From NCBI GenBank assembly GCA_009787995.1, contig WQSH01000017.1, forward strand, positions 1-37,190: a DNA stretch of 37,190 nucleotides, given 5' to 3'. The translations under genes were made by a program, and so were the position numbers. The DNA comes from Oscillospiraceae bacterium. GTDB taxonomy: Bacteria; Bacillota; Clostridia; Oscillospirales; Oscillospiraceae. The notes below the pieces were generated by a model that saw only the letters and a program-made list of their open reading frames with translations, searched no databases and was not told where the DNA came from. This document shows positions 25,955 through 35,171 of the stretch, piece after piece. The stretch's first letter is position 1, and each line of letters starts with the position of its first letter.

Positions 25955-28333
25955 TTAAGTCTGCTCCGCAATGAAAATCGATGCGCGGCTCTGTATGACC
26001 CTTGCGGCATCCTGAGCTGTCCTCCTACCTGCGAAAAAGTCGTCCGCACCTTCATTTACGATGTTCATAAGGCTCGTCTCCACGCTCGTCATGCCGGATA
26101 CTGCGTCAATTAACTCCATCAGCTGGTCTGCCTCGTCTTGTGTCATCGCATAGACTGTTATAAAGACATCGCTGCCCATCGTACCCCACGTAGCCTGAGG
26201 CATTTCCACTTCGTTGCCATCCTCGTCCATCCAGAAGCTGGGGGTCATGGTTCTCTCAAGAGTGCGGTCGAATGCGGCCCTGTTCGTTGGCAGGCCGCCG
26301 CCCATCTGCAATGCCTCATATTGCCATTCCTCGGATAAAATGGAGCGGACGAATTCCCAAGCCGCCTGCTGGTTCTCACCCGGGCTAGTTATGGCGATGC
26401 CGCCCCACAGCGCCAAGGCGTGCTGGCCGACTCCGGTGGACGATGGGAATCCCTTGAATACTATGTCCCCGCCGAAAAACGCCATGTTCAACTGGATGCG
26501 CCCAAATTCTCCGAACATGTCCGCAATCATTATCTGCCTGCCCTCGGAAATCATTTCAGCATCCAACCAAGCGGTAAAATCCGCAGAGTCCGGCTCTGCA
26601 GGGAATAAGTCGGCAAGCTCGAGCAGCTGTATGAAATCGTCGCTTTCAAAGTTAACGGTCCCATTATTCCAATCGACAAAATCATCAACGTTCATTTGAA
26701 TCATGCGCGACAGGAAAGAACGGTTTGTCATAAACGCCCCTAAGGGTATGTCCGCCTGCGGGTTTGCCCTGAGCACATCCCTAAACTCATCGAAAGTCCA
26801 GCCCATGCCCTCGCCGAGAACCTCCGGGCTGCCGAGCAGGGTGTTTATCGTAAACGACGTGAAGACTTGGTAGAGGCTTCCGTCGACTTCCGACGCGCGG
26901 AAAACGCTTTCCATAAAGTCGTCCCTGCTAAGCTCGGGGTCGGCGTCTATGAAATCATATAAATCTACAAGCAGGCCTCTCGCCACGTACTGCCTGAACG
27001 GCAGGGCGGACATTTCCAGCATGTCGGGGACTCTCCCGGCGAGTATTTCAGTAGTCAGCCTGGTTAGTCCCGCCGTCATGTCGTCTGCCGTGTTAAACTC
27101 AGAAAAGTCCAGCACTTGGATGCGGTGCGTGCTGCTCGCTCTGTTGAAATCCACGACAGCGGTACGAAGCCTCCAATGAAGGTTCATAGTCCCCAGGGTG
27201 ATTACAGTCCTCTCAGGCACGCTCCCATAGGGCATCGGGGTGAGTAGCACCAGTTCAAAGGCTGTGCCGCCCGCCCCGAACGAACGGGTAATTGCCAGTA
27301 TGCGGCCATCCGGCAGGATGTAGGTTTCGAACAGACTGTCGCCCTGGATGTCGCTGTCTATCAAGTTGAGCAGCCTGACAGCCTCTCCCGTCCCAGCCTC
27401 AATGCCGTATAGGTGGGCATTGTCGCTGAACAAGGCTTCGAATTCGCCGCCGCCGGCAAAAGCATGGCGCACAAACGTGACTACATCCGGGAACTCTACG
27501 TCTTCGCCCCACTCCTCGGTTTCGGTATCAATCATCCGTATTCCGGCGCCCGTTTCCAAAAAACCGGCAAGTGCGACACTGCCGTCGTCGAAGCGGGCAA
27601 GGCGTTCAATCCAGTTTGGAGCCTCGAGCGTGAACTGCAAAGCGCCATTGCTGTCAAGCACAAAAATCGTACGGTTGGATGCGACAAAGATGTTGCCGTC
27701 GCCGTCAACAGTCAACCCGGAGACAAAAAATTGGTCGAAAGGCCCAGCATCAGGATCACCAAGGCCGCTGATGTCAAAAGACAACAGCTCCGCTCCGGTG
27801 CCGTCAAGCTTGCGCACCAGCGTTATGCTGCCTATAGGGGATTGGAACTGCCACATATCCTCCGGGTCTACATCCTCGTCTTCGGGCAGGTCAAAGCCCC
27901 AGAACATCCCATTTTCAGCCACCCAGATGTTTCCGTCGGCATCGTTGCTCAAGGCTTGGATCATAAAGCCCCCCGTGGAGCCTTCCGGCAGCTCGGCAGG
28001 GCTAAAGCCGACGAGCTCTTCCACGCCGGTGCCGTCAACATCCATGGAAAAGAGCCTGGTTAAACTCTCCCCCTCGTCCGTCCAATACGTTGTGGAAAAA
28101 TAAATGCGCTGATTAAAAAAAGAGATATTGGCTATGTCCGACATGTCTGGGGGGAACGTTACGAATTCTGGCACAAAAATATAATCCGGGGCATCAGCAG
28201 CGGTGCCGGGCGCGCTACCGGGAGAGTCCGTAGGTGTGTCGCCGCCACCATCCCTATTGCAACCGGCAAGTACCGAAACAAGCAGTGCCGCCACTATAGT
28301 CAGGGCAAGCGGACGCAGTAATTTCTCTTTCAC
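25955..28333 (-). CDS. Lipoprotein: propeller-like region fused to a family 1 solute-binding domain
   Basis: A 792-residue secreted lipoprotein. The signal ends in the lipobox SVLAGC (Cys25), then comes a Gly/Pro/Thr linker. Residues about 50-390 contain recurring beta-blade-like units with DGDGNIFVASNRTIFVLDS-type or DADGNIWVAENGMF-type motifs, as in NHL/YVTN-like propellers. From about 390 the sequence resembles ABC sugar-binding proteins: TRLTTEILAGRVPDMLEM, GLLVDLYDFIDADPE, WTFDEFRDVL, ALWGGIAITSPGENQQAAWEF. The start is GTG after AGGAGG. No ABC permease or ATPase partner is nearby. It may bind or sense a carbohydrate or peptide at the cell surface; the ligand is unknown. Confidence 0.82.
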   Translation of the reverse strand: MKEKLLRPLALTIVAALLVSVLAGCNRDGGGDTPTDSPGSAPGTAADAPDYIFVPEFVTFPPDMSDIANISFFNQRIYFSTTYWTDEGESLTRLFSMDVDGTGVEELVGFSPAELPEGSTGGFMIQALSNDADGNIWVAENGMFWGFDLPEDEDVDPEDMWQFQSPIGSITLVRKLDGTGAELLSFDISGLGDPDAGPFDQFFVSGLTVDGDGNIFVASNRTIFVLDSNGALQFTLEAPNWIERLARFDDGSVALAGFLETGAGIRMIDTETEEWGEDVEFPDVVTFVRHAFAGGGEFEALFSDNAHLYGIEAGTGEAVRLLNLIDSDIQGDSLFETYILPDGRILAITRSFGAGGTAFELVLLTPMPYGSVPERTVITLGTMNLHWRLRTAVVDFNRASSTHRIQVLDFSEFNTADDMTAGLTRLTTEILAGRVPDMLEMSALPFRQYVARGLLVDLYDFIDADPELSRDDFMESVFRASEVDGSLYQVFTSFTINTLLGSPEVLGEGMGWTFDEFRDVLRANPQADIPLGAFMTNRSFLSRMIQMNVDDFVDWNNGTVNFESDDFIQLLELADLFPAEPDSADFTAWLDAEMISEGRQIMIADMFGEFGRIQLNMAFFGGDIVFKGFPSSTGVGQHALALWGGIAITSPGENQQAAWEFVRSILSEEWQYEALQMGGGLPTNRAAFDRTLERTMTPSFWMDEDGNEVEMPQATWGTMGSDVFITVYAMTQDEADQLMELIDAVSGMTSVETSLMNIVNEGADDFFAGRRTAQDAARVIQSRASIFIAEQT

Positions 28334-28488
28334 GAGCGTTCCTCCTCTAAAATTGGTTACTGTCTAATTCCCCTGCTTGAGTAAGTATAATAAGACGGAT
28401 AATTCTCTCCTAAAATTGCATCATAAATGTATCTTGTAATTTTGCCGCAAAAGCTCTTCTGTGTCCGATATGTCTGCAGCAAAATTTG

Positions 28489-28517
28489 TTGACAAAAAAA
28501 GACGATTATGATAGGCT
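28489..28517 (+). promoter_or_regulatory. Possible promoter before the MFS transporter
   Basis: A perfect TTGACA (28489-28494) is followed after 17 bp by TAGGCT (28512-28517), a weak -10. TATGAT overlaps it but is too close to the -35. Another TATAAT occurs at 28386-28391 without a clear -35. The rest of the divergent gap 28334-28488 shows no other structure I can support. Confidence 0.4.
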
Positions 28518-28546
28518 TTTTCTCTCAGAAAGGTTGGTCACAAATA

Positions 28547-29767
28547 TTGAAAACTCAAAATCGTTGGCTCATAATAATCGTAAGCTTTGTCGCAAACCTA
28601 ATTGTTGGCTCCGCATACGCATGGAGCGTGTTTCAGCCTCGGCTGATTGAACTTTTTCACTACACGACCCCGCAAGCAAATATCGCATTCACCCTTTCGC
28701 TTGGCTTGGTGCCATTTGCAATGATTATTGCAGGGAAGGTGCAAGCAAAAATCGGTGTCCGCCTGACTATCCTTATAGGAGGGATAATTTTCGGGGCCGG
28801 TTTCATTTTGGCAAGATTTATTACGGAAAATGTCGCCACCCTATATCTCACATATGGCATGCTGGGCGGCATAGGGATTGGATTTGTCTATGGGTGCACT
28901 GTGCCTAACGCCGTGAAGTGGTTTCCGGATAAGCGCGGGCTTGCAGGCGGGATAATTGCCGGGGGCTTCGGAGGTGGGGCTGTCATATTTGCGCCGCTGT
29001 TTCGGAGTGCCGTCGAATCAATGGGGGTGCTTGAAACTTTCACAATATTTGGAATTATTTTCGGCATCGTGGTTATTATATGTTCGCTGTTTATATCTAC
29101 CCCGCCCGCTGACTTCAAACCTGTGGGATGGACTCCGCCGCAGACGGGGGGATCAGCCGCCGCCGCTGCCGGGCTCAATGTCGGCGAAATGCTAAAGACC
29201 ACCAGGTTTTACATCCTGTGGGCGGTATATACACTAGCTTGTGTGACCGGCCTGATGATTATCGCACATGCCGGGCATATCGCAGAGGTGAGGATTGGCG
29301 TGACCCCGGCCTCAGCGGCTACCGCAGTGGTATTGTTAGGCGTCGCCAATACGGCAGGGCGTTTGCTTTGGGGGGCTGTTTCCGACAAGATTGGTCGATA
29401 TCAGGCCCTTATTCTGATGTATGCTATGACAGCTGGAATGCTGCTTGTTTTGCACTCAGCAACCGATTTCACCTTGTTTGTCGTGTCTGTGATGGGCATT
29501 GGGTTATGCTTTGGCGGGTTCTTGGGGGTGTTCCCATCAATTTCCGCCGAAAATTTCGGCACGGCAAACTTGGGGATGAACTATGGTGTGCTGTTTATCG
29601 CATTCGGAGTCGCCGCCCTTGTCGGACCCAGGTTGGCTGCCACATTTTTTCAGTCAACCGGGTCACATTCGCTCGCTTTTGTCATCGCCACCATTATGAG
29701 CATCGTTGCCCTGGTAATAATGGTGCTCCTAATTGTTTCGCAAAAAAAGATAAAACATTCAAAATAA
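28547..29767 (+). CDS. MFS transporter, oxalate/formate antiporter (OFA) type
   Basis: A membrane carrier of about 406 residues with 12 hydrophobic segments. The beginning NRWLIIIVSFVANLIVGSAYAWSVF and GGIGIGFVYGCTVPNAVKWFPDKRGLAGGI match the OFA subfamily of the major facilitator superfamily, which carries small carboxylates. The start is uncertain: TTG 28547 follows AGAAAGG and fits the family, whereas ATG 28508 lies within the predicted promoter. It is followed by a CoA-transferase, so a carboxylate such as acetate, butyrate or oxalate is a reasonable cargo. That link is inference. Confidence 0.85.
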   Translation: MKTQNRWLIIIVSFVANLIVGSAYAWSVFQPRLIELFHYTTPQANIAFTLSLGLVPFAMIIAGKVQAKIGVRLTILIGGIIFGAGFILARFITENVATLYLTYGMLGGIGIGFVYGCTVPNAVKWFPDKRGLAGGIIAGGFGGGAVIFAPLFRSAVESMGVLETFTIFGIIFGIVVIICSLFISTPPADFKPVGWTPPQTGGSAAAAAGLNVGEMLKTTRFYILWAVYTLACVTGLMIIAHAGHIAEVRIGVTPASAATAVVLLGVANTAGRLLWGAVSDKIGRYQALILMYAMTAGMLLVLHSATDFTLFVVSVMGIGLCFGGFLGVFPSISAENFGTANLGMNYGVLFIAFGVAALVGPRLAATFFQSTGSHSLAFVIATIMSIVALVIMVLLIVSQKKIKHSK

Positions 29768-29794
29768 ATAATAGCGTATGGGAGAAAATTGAAC

Positions 29795-31093
29795 ATGGAT
29801 TGGAAAGATATTTACAAAGAGAGGCTTACCACGGCAGAAAAAGCAGTGGGGTTAATCAAATCAGGAAATAGGGTCGTAATAGGCCTGGGCGCCGGAGAGG
29901 CGACTGCCTTAGTCGATGCGATGGTAAAAAACCATAAGGCATACCGTGACGTGGAAATTGCACAAATGCTGCCGCTCGGAAAAACCGAGCACTCAGACCC
30001 GGGCATGGAGCCGCATTTTTGCTATAATTCCCTGTTTGTGTCAGGAAAATCAAGAAAGACGGTCAGCGATGGGCACGGCGACTATACGCCCTGCTATTTT
30101 TCGAAAATCCCCCTGCTATGGCATGAGGATTTGCCCGTGGATGTTGCAATGCTTCAGGTGTCCCCCCCCGATGAGCACGGTTTTTGCAGTTTGGGCGTTT
30201 CCGTGGACTATTCAAAAAGTGCCGCAGAGCACACCAAGCTGCTGATTGCCCAGGTAAATAAGCATATGCCGCGAACCCTAGGAGACAGTTTCCTCCACGT
30301 GTCGCAAATGGACTGCATTGTCGAACATGACCAGCCGCTCTTGTACCTTCCCGCCGCAAATATCGGCGAGGTTGAAAAGGCGATAGGTGGGCACTGTGCC
30401 AGCCTAGTGCGTGACGGTGACTGCCTGCAGCTTGGCATTGGAGCAATTCCGGATGCTGTGCTGCTGTTTTTAAAGGAACGGAAGGACTTGGGCATACACA
30501 CGGAGATGTTTTCCGACGGCGTGGTGGAGCTTGTTAATGCCGGAGTCATCAATAATTCGAAGAAGAACTTTAACCACGGAAAGATGCTTGCATCATTTTT
30601 GATGGGGACGCAGAAGCTGTACGACTTTGTGCATAACAATCCGATGGTATCCATGCACCCGACAGATTATACGAACGATCCATACCTAGCAGGGCAGAAC
30701 GACAATTTGGTGTCGATTAATTCCTGTGTTCAGGTAGATTTGCTGGGCCAGGTTTCTTCCGAGACTGTGGGTATGACCCAAATCTCCGGAGTGGGCGGGC
30801 AAGTGGACTTTGTCAGGGCTGCGGCAATCAGCAAAGGCGGGCGCTCCATTATCGCAATGCCGTCAACGGCAAAGGAGGGCAGCATCAGCAAAATTGTCCC
30901 AATCCTGGACGAAGGCGCAGTTGTGACGACAAACCGCAACGATGTGCAGTACATAGTCACGGAACACGGTGTCGCAAACCTAAGAAACCGGACGAATAGG
31001 GACAGGGCACGCATGCTCATCGACATAGCGCATCCGAAATTCAGGGAGCAGCTAAAAGAAGCTTTTAAACAGAGGTTCAAGACGGACTATTAG
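29795..31093 (+). CDS. Acetyl-CoA hydrolase/transferase family protein (4-hydroxybutyrate or butyrate CoA-transferase type)
   Basis: Moves CoA between acetyl-CoA and another short acid. The 432-residue protein matches the clostridial family in length and in LQVSPPDEHGFCSLGVSVD, LQLGIGAIPDAVL, the catalytic Glu237 in HTEMFSDGVVEL, SGVGGQVDFVRAA and the C-terminal VTEHGVANLRNRT. Glu238 is the active-site residue of the Clostridium aminobutyricum enzyme, only one position off. ATG 29795 follows GGGAG by 10 nt; TTG 29789 is too close. Its location after a carboxylate-type MFS carrier suggests uptake and activation of a fermentation acid. The exact acceptor cannot be told. Confidence 0.9.
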   Translation: MDWKDIYKERLTTAEKAVGLIKSGNRVVIGLGAGEATALVDAMVKNHKAYRDVEIAQMLPLGKTEHSDPGMEPHFCYNSLFVSGKSRKTVSDGHGDYTPCYFSKIPLLWHEDLPVDVAMLQVSPPDEHGFCSLGVSVDYSKSAAEHTKLLIAQVNKHMPRTLGDSFLHVSQMDCIVEHDQPLLYLPAANIGEVEKAIGGHCASLVRDGDCLQLGIGAIPDAVLLFLKERKDLGIHTEMFSDGVVELVNAGVINNSKKNFNHGKMLASFLMGTQKLYDFVHNNPMVSMHPTDYTNDPYLAGQNDNLVSINSCVQVDLLGQVSSETVGMTQISGVGGQVDFVRAAAISKGGRSIIAMPSTAKEGSISKIVPILDEGAVVTTNRNDVQYIVTEHGVANLRNRTNRDRARMLIDIAHPKFREQLKEAFKQRFKTDY

Positions 31094-31130
31094 AGGAAGG
31101 CGCAAAATTAGACTGTCAAGAAAACATGGC

Positions 31131-31170
31131 GGAGCGGGGGGGCTTTGATAGCTTCCCGCTCCATATATTT
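31131..31170 (+). terminator. Terminator after the CoA-transferase
   Basis: GGAGCGGG (31131-31138) pairs with CCCGCTCC (31155-31162), with a smaller GCT/AGC stem inside the loop, and is followed by ATATATTT. The structured repeat copy 2 starts immediately after it. Confidence 0.75.
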
Positions 31171-31297
31171 AGAAAACCTAGTAGCAGGCATTGAGAAGCC
31201 TGTACGCTCATCGTAGAGAGGGAATTCCGGCTACTGTCACGTCAGCTGACCGAACGTAGAGGAGTGTGCAGGCTTCTCAATGCCGGACAGATAGCAG
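31171..31297 (+). repeat. Structured dispersed repeat, copy 2
   Basis: The second copy of the element at 22-148, same strand and same 127-nt length. The 15-bp terminal stem is identical (31188-31202 with 31269-31283). The inner stem TACGCTC has one C-A mismatch here (GAACGTA). The GTCA/TGAC hairpin has loop CGTCAGC instead of CGGAAC. The single-stranded-looking GAGGAGTGTG on the 3' side is fully conserved. It lies between a terminator and the convergent exporter gene, 11 nt beyond that gene's stop. Confidence 0.8.
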
Positions 31298-31308
31298 GTG
31301 AATAACAA

Positions 31309-33150
31309 TTACTCCACATAGTGCTGGGCTTGTGCGTCCCATAGCTTGCGGTACAGGCCTGACTCTTCGGCCAGCAATGCGTCGTGCTCGCCGCGCTGCA
31401 CCATCTGACCGCCCTCGAAGACAGCTATGTCGTGGCAGAAACGGCAGGAAGACAGGCGATGCGAGATGAAAACGGCGGTTTTGCCCCCGATAGTCTGCTC
31501 GAAAGTTGAATAGACCTCGTACTCGGCAATAGGGTCGAGCGCGGCAGTCGGCTCGTCCAGGACTACTATCGGCGCATCCCTGTACAGCGCTCTTGCGAGC
31601 GCTATTTTCTGTGCCTCGCCGCCGGAAACCTGTGTCCCATCCTCGTCGTATGTTTTGTATAACATGGTGTCTAGCCCATCCGGCATGGTGCTCAGACGCT
31701 CTGAAAACCCTGCGCCGTCCAAACGCTCGGTCACGAGCGCCTCGTCGAATTGTTCCCCCACAGCGACATTCGCGCCAAGCCTGAAGGGCAGAATCTGGAA
31801 ATCCTGGAAAACCACGGAAAACAATGCGATGTACTGCTCGTAGTCATATTCCCTAATATCGACGCCATCAAGCAATACCACCCCCTCAGTCGGGTCGTAC
31901 AGGCGGCAGAGCAGCTTAATCATCGTCGTCTTGCCGCTGCCGTTTAGGCCTACTACGGCGAGCCTCTGCCCTGCGTTTAACTTGAGGTTGAGGTTCTTGA
32001 GGGCGTACTCCTCCACACCGGGATAGCGGAAGGAAACGTTGCGGAACTCGAGTTCGTGGTCATGCCCTTGCGCCTTTGCCGTGGGCCTTGTGCCCTTGAC
32101 CAGCAAGGCGGGCAAGTTCAAGAATTCGCGCATAGGCTTTAGAAAGGCCACGTTGTTGATAAGCTGGCCAAATGTCGAGACGATTGAGCCGACAGCCCCT
32201 GCAAAAGCCGTCACTGCGCCGACGCTCTGGACAATGCCGCCTACCGTGGCGGTGCCGCCCAATGCGCCATATCCGGCGAGCATGTAAAATCCGCCGCTGA
32301 GAATGGCAAGTATGCCCAGCATCAGCCCCTGCGTCCTGGCAAAATAGAAGAAGAATGGCATCCACGCCTTTACATTGAAGCTGTTGCGGAAAATGCTCAC
32401 CAGCGCTGCGCTTTGGTCGTAGAGGCGGATGTCCTTCGCAGCCTCGCCTGCCTTTATGTAGTCGCCGTAATAGCCTGCAGCGGTGTTGGCTTTGGCGTTT
32501 TCAGCATACACCTTCTTTAGGATGCTCTGAGCATTCATGTGCATGCGGAAAACAAGCAGAAGCCCAAATATGAAAAATCCAAACAGCGCCCATGCAGGCC
32601 AACCAGAAATGCCAACGCCCACAGCAAGCGGCCCGAAGATGAGCAACAAGGAAAAAATCATTGAGAAAAACTGCTCCGCCGCCCGGGTTGAGACAAAGTA
32701 AACATTTAAAAAGCCCAGCCCATTGCCCCTTGCGTGCGTGTCCATCCGGGCCAGTGCCTCGCTGATTTTGCTGTCCTCAGCGTGGGCGTAGTCCATCTTG
32801 ATGAACTGCTCCGCTTGCATCATAAGCATTTTTTGATAAATCCGCTCATAGTTGGAATCAGTTTCGAGTTCGCGGGTCAGAAAAGCCCTGGCAGCCGACA
32901 TCACGAAGGTTGCGGCGACAGTGATGCAGACGTAGAGCACGATTGAGTGGACGTCCTTCGCTCCGCTCAGCTGGTCGAGCACCCGCGCCGAGAAAAATAG
33001 CACCAGCATGGGCTGCGCCGCCGTAAGGAGTGCCTGCAGCAGCATCAGCGGCAAGAATGCGGGAGTCAACTTGGATACGAGCTTGTAGCCATAGCCCATT
33101 AGGCTGAGCGTCTCGCGCAAGGATAGCCTTGCGTCTTGAGAATCAGTCAT
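31309..33150 (-). CDS. ABC exporter half-transporter (permease-ATPase), second gene
   Basis: A 613-residue protein with an N-terminal six-helix exporter domain (about 25-340) and a C-terminal ATPase. Walker A GLNGSGKTT (401-409), signature VSGGEAQKIALARAL, Walker B VVLDEPTAALDP and the switch His in ISHRLSS are all intact. It starts directly after the stop of its partner (TAAATG) with a purine-rich GGAGAGGGGGCGGAG site, so the two likely form a heterodimer. The substrate is unknown. Linkage to a LytTR regulator and a LiaF-like protein suggests drug, peptide or cell-envelope stress export. The stop lies 11 nt from repeat copy 2. Confidence 0.9.
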   Translation of the reverse strand: MTDSQDARLSLRETLSLMGYGYKLVSKLTPAFLPLMLLQALLTAAQPMLVLFFSARVLDQLSGAKDVHSIVLYVCITVAATFVMSAARAFLTRELETDSNYERIYQKMLMMQAEQFIKMDYAHAEDSKISEALARMDTHARGNGLGFLNVYFVSTRAAEQFFSMIFSLLLIFGPLAVGVGISGWPAWALFGFFIFGLLLVFRMHMNAQSILKKVYAENAKANTAAGYYGDYIKAGEAAKDIRLYDQSAALVSIFRNSFNVKAWMPFFFYFARTQGLMLGILAILSGGFYMLAGYGALGGTATVGGIVQSVGAVTAFAGAVGSIVSTFGQLINNVAFLKPMREFLNLPALLVKGTRPTAKAQGHDHELEFRNVSFRYPGVEEYALKNLNLKLNAGQRLAVVGLNGSGKTTMIKLLCRLYDPTEGVVLLDGVDIREYDYEQYIALFSVVFQDFQILPFRLGANVAVGEQFDEALVTERLDGAGFSERLSTMPDGLDTMLYKTYDEDGTQVSGGEAQKIALARALYRDAPIVVLDEPTAALDPIAEYEVYSTFEQTIGGKTAVFISHRLSSCRFCHDIAVFEGGQMVQRGEHDALLAEESGLYRKLWDAQAQHYVE

Positions 33151-34986
33151 TTACTCCGCCCCCTCTCCATTGCTATCTTGATAGTAGCTGGCCTGTACTT
33201 CAAACATATTGGCGTAGAGCCCGCCAAGAGCCATGAGTTGTTCATGCGAGCCCTGCTCTGCGATGGCATTGCCGTCAATCAGCAAAATGCGGTCGCAGAA
33301 GCGCGTGGAAGCGAGGCGGTGCGATATGTAGACAGACGTCTTGCCCTCAGTAAGCTCCGCATAGCGCTGATATACCTCGTTTTCGGCAATCGGGTCGAGC
33401 GCTGCGGTCGGCTCGTCGAGCACTATGACCGGGGCGTTTTTGTATAGTGCCCGGGACATTGCGAGTTTCTGTTTCTCGCCGCCCGACAGCTCTGCGGCGT
33501 CCTGATGGACGGCGCGGACAAGCAAGGTGTCCTCCTTGTCGGGCAGGCTGTCTGTTTTTTCGCTCAGCCCGGTCAGCTCCAGGCATCGGCGCACATTCTC
33601 CCTGTCGGTCAGTTCTGGCGGCTGCTGGGATATATTCTCCGCAACAGAGGCGGACAGCATGTGGATATCCTGAAACACCGTTGAGAAAAGAGTGTAATAT
33701 TCATCTCGGTTGTATGCACCCACGGGGCTGCCGTTTAGAAGCACCTCGCCCTCACTTGGAGAGTATAGGCCGCACAGCAGTTTGACGAATGTTGTTTTTC
33801 CGGCGCCATTTGCGCCGACGATGGCTATGCGTTCCCCTGCGTCTATAGTAAGGTCGATGCCCGAGAGCGCAGCCTTTTCCGCTTTTGGGTATGTATAGCT
33901 GACGTTTCGGAACTCTATTGAGGGAGGAAGGTTGTCCCCTTGAGGGAGTGGCGCACCTGTGCCTGTGTTCATGCGGTCGGGATACTCCAGTGCCGCAGCT
34001 ATATCTCTCATTTCGACGCATGCCCTGTTAAGGTCGCTTGCGGCGGTCAGGATGCCGGATATCCAGCCTGCCAGGGCGCCTATTGCGGCGAAGATAAAGA
34101 CAAATTCGCCCAGCGTCATGCGCCCGTCCAGTATCAGCCATATTAGAAATGCGTACGCAGCGCCGTCCCGCAACAAAATCATCAGCGCATCCGCCAATTG
34201 GGCATGCATATTCTTGCTTAACAGCTTGCGCTCCGCTTTTCGGTGGGATGCAAACTCTGCGCCGTAAATGCCTTTCAGCCAGCCGAATGCGCCGTATAGC
34301 CTGATGTCTTTGGCGGCGTCGGGGTTTCGCAGCGTCTCGCTGAGGGAGTTGAGTTTGCGGAACTTCTTGCTCCGCTCATCCCGGGTGGCCTCCATGTAGT
34401 TGCGCGCGCGGCGGAGCATCAGCCAGTTTATGGTGGATGTGATGAACAATATGACGAGTATGAGCGGGTGAACGACTGCGATTACGCTGGCGTAGAGCAG
34501 GAAGCCGAGGCTGTTGGACAGCAGCTCAACCAGCGTGCGGGGGATGTTCATAGCAGGAGCGTGGTTGGAGGTTGCCGCCTTCATCGCCTTGTCGTCTACG
34601 GTCTTGAAATCGGGGTCTTCCATCAATTCAAAGTCCATGTTCATCATCTTTTTCATTTTTTGGACTAAGATTGTACCGACGCCGACAGTGCCGACAGCTT
34701 CGTTTGTAATGCTGTCGGTAAATGATTTTATGTAATTGACTACGACCAATAGCGCAGCCAAGCTGCCCACAGTGATAAAGAACTGCCTAGGCTCGACTTG
34801 CGCCGCAATTTGGTCCAGCACCACCCTGGGCATTAGTATGCCGAGGTACGGCAGTGCCACGCGCATAATGACGGCAATGCCGCATATGATGAGCACCGAT
34901 TTCTGTTCGCTCCAGTAGAGTGAAAGCGAGCTGGAGATACTGGTGCGGAGCATTTTGCCCCGAGTTTGTCCATTTATTTGTTCCAA
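33151..34986 (-). CDS. ABC exporter half-transporter (permease-ATPase), first gene
   Basis: A 611-residue permease-ATPase fusion. Membrane segments begin at about residue 30 (LIICGIAVIMRVALPYLGIL). The ATPase has Walker A GANGAGKTT, signature LSGGEKQKLAMSRAL, Walker B VIVLDEPTAALDP and switch His in ISHRLAS. Both partners therefore have complete sites, unlike many heterodimers with one degenerate site. The start is TTG after AAAGGAGA. A TTGACA/TAGTAT promoter and paired regulator sites lie just upstream, shared with the divergent LytTR operon. Confidence 0.9.
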   Translation of the reverse strand: MEQINGQTRGKMLRTSISSSLSLYWSEQKSVLIICGIAVIMRVALPYLGILMPRVVLDQIAAQVEPRQFFITVGSLAALLVVVNYIKSFTDSITNEAVGTVGVGTILVQKMKKMMNMDFELMEDPDFKTVDDKAMKAATSNHAPAMNIPRTLVELLSNSLGFLLYASVIAVVHPLILVILFITSTINWLMLRRARNYMEATRDERSKKFRKLNSLSETLRNPDAAKDIRLYGAFGWLKGIYGAEFASHRKAERKLLSKNMHAQLADALMILLRDGAAYAFLIWLILDGRMTLGEFVFIFAAIGALAGWISGILTAASDLNRACVEMRDIAAALEYPDRMNTGTGAPLPQGDNLPPSIEFRNVSYTYPKAEKAALSGIDLTIDAGERIAIVGANGAGKTTFVKLLCGLYSPSEGEVLLNGSPVGAYNRDEYYTLFSTVFQDIHMLSASVAENISQQPPELTDRENVRRCLELTGLSEKTDSLPDKEDTLLVRAVHQDAAELSGGEKQKLAMSRALYKNAPVIVLDEPTAALDPIAENEVYQRYAELTEGKTSVYISHRLASTRFCDRILLIDGNAIAEQGSHEQLMALGGLYANMFEVQASYYQDSNGEGAE

Positions 34987-35024
34987 TGTATGAATCTCCT
35001 TTAGGCAATTTAAGAACTTGCCGC

Positions 35025-35053
35025 ATACTACAGCAAGCCAAGGAGGCTGTCAA
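35025..35053 (-). promoter_or_regulatory. Promoter of the ABC exporter operon
   Basis: On the minus strand TTGACA (35053-35048) and TAGTAT (35030-35025) are separated by 17 bp. The nearest regulator half-site ends 10 bp upstream of the -35. The transcript would start near 35018, about 30 nt before the TTG start. Confidence 0.75.
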
Positions 35054-35063
35054 CAGGTTTGCG

Positions 35064-35137
35064 CTAAGTGGTAGGGAAATGAGGGGTAAGTGGTGTGTAT
35101 TAAACCGACCACTTACAGGCATATATTTACCACTTGG
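35064..35137. promoter_or_regulatory. Four LytTR-type 9-bp repeats in a mirror arrangement
   Basis: ACCACTTAC-like 9-mers occur four times. Two read on the minus strand (35064-35072, ACCACTTAG; 35086-35094, ACCACTTAC) and two on the plus strand (35108-35116, ACCACTTAC; 35129-35137, ACCACTTGG). Each pair is a direct repeat with a 13- or 12-bp gap, the two-helical-turn spacing typical of LytTR-domain binding sites. The inner two are exactly symmetric about 35101. They point away from each other toward the two promoters. The LytTR protein encoded next door is the obvious ligand. Confidence 0.8.
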
Positions 35138-35171
35138 CGAAAAACTATATCCAAAACCGGACATCATGCGC

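Noticed and set aside
27348-28103. Two overlapping plus-strand frames of more than 200 codons
   Set aside because: Both are antisense to the large lipoprotein and overlap each other in different frames, a sign of shadow frames.
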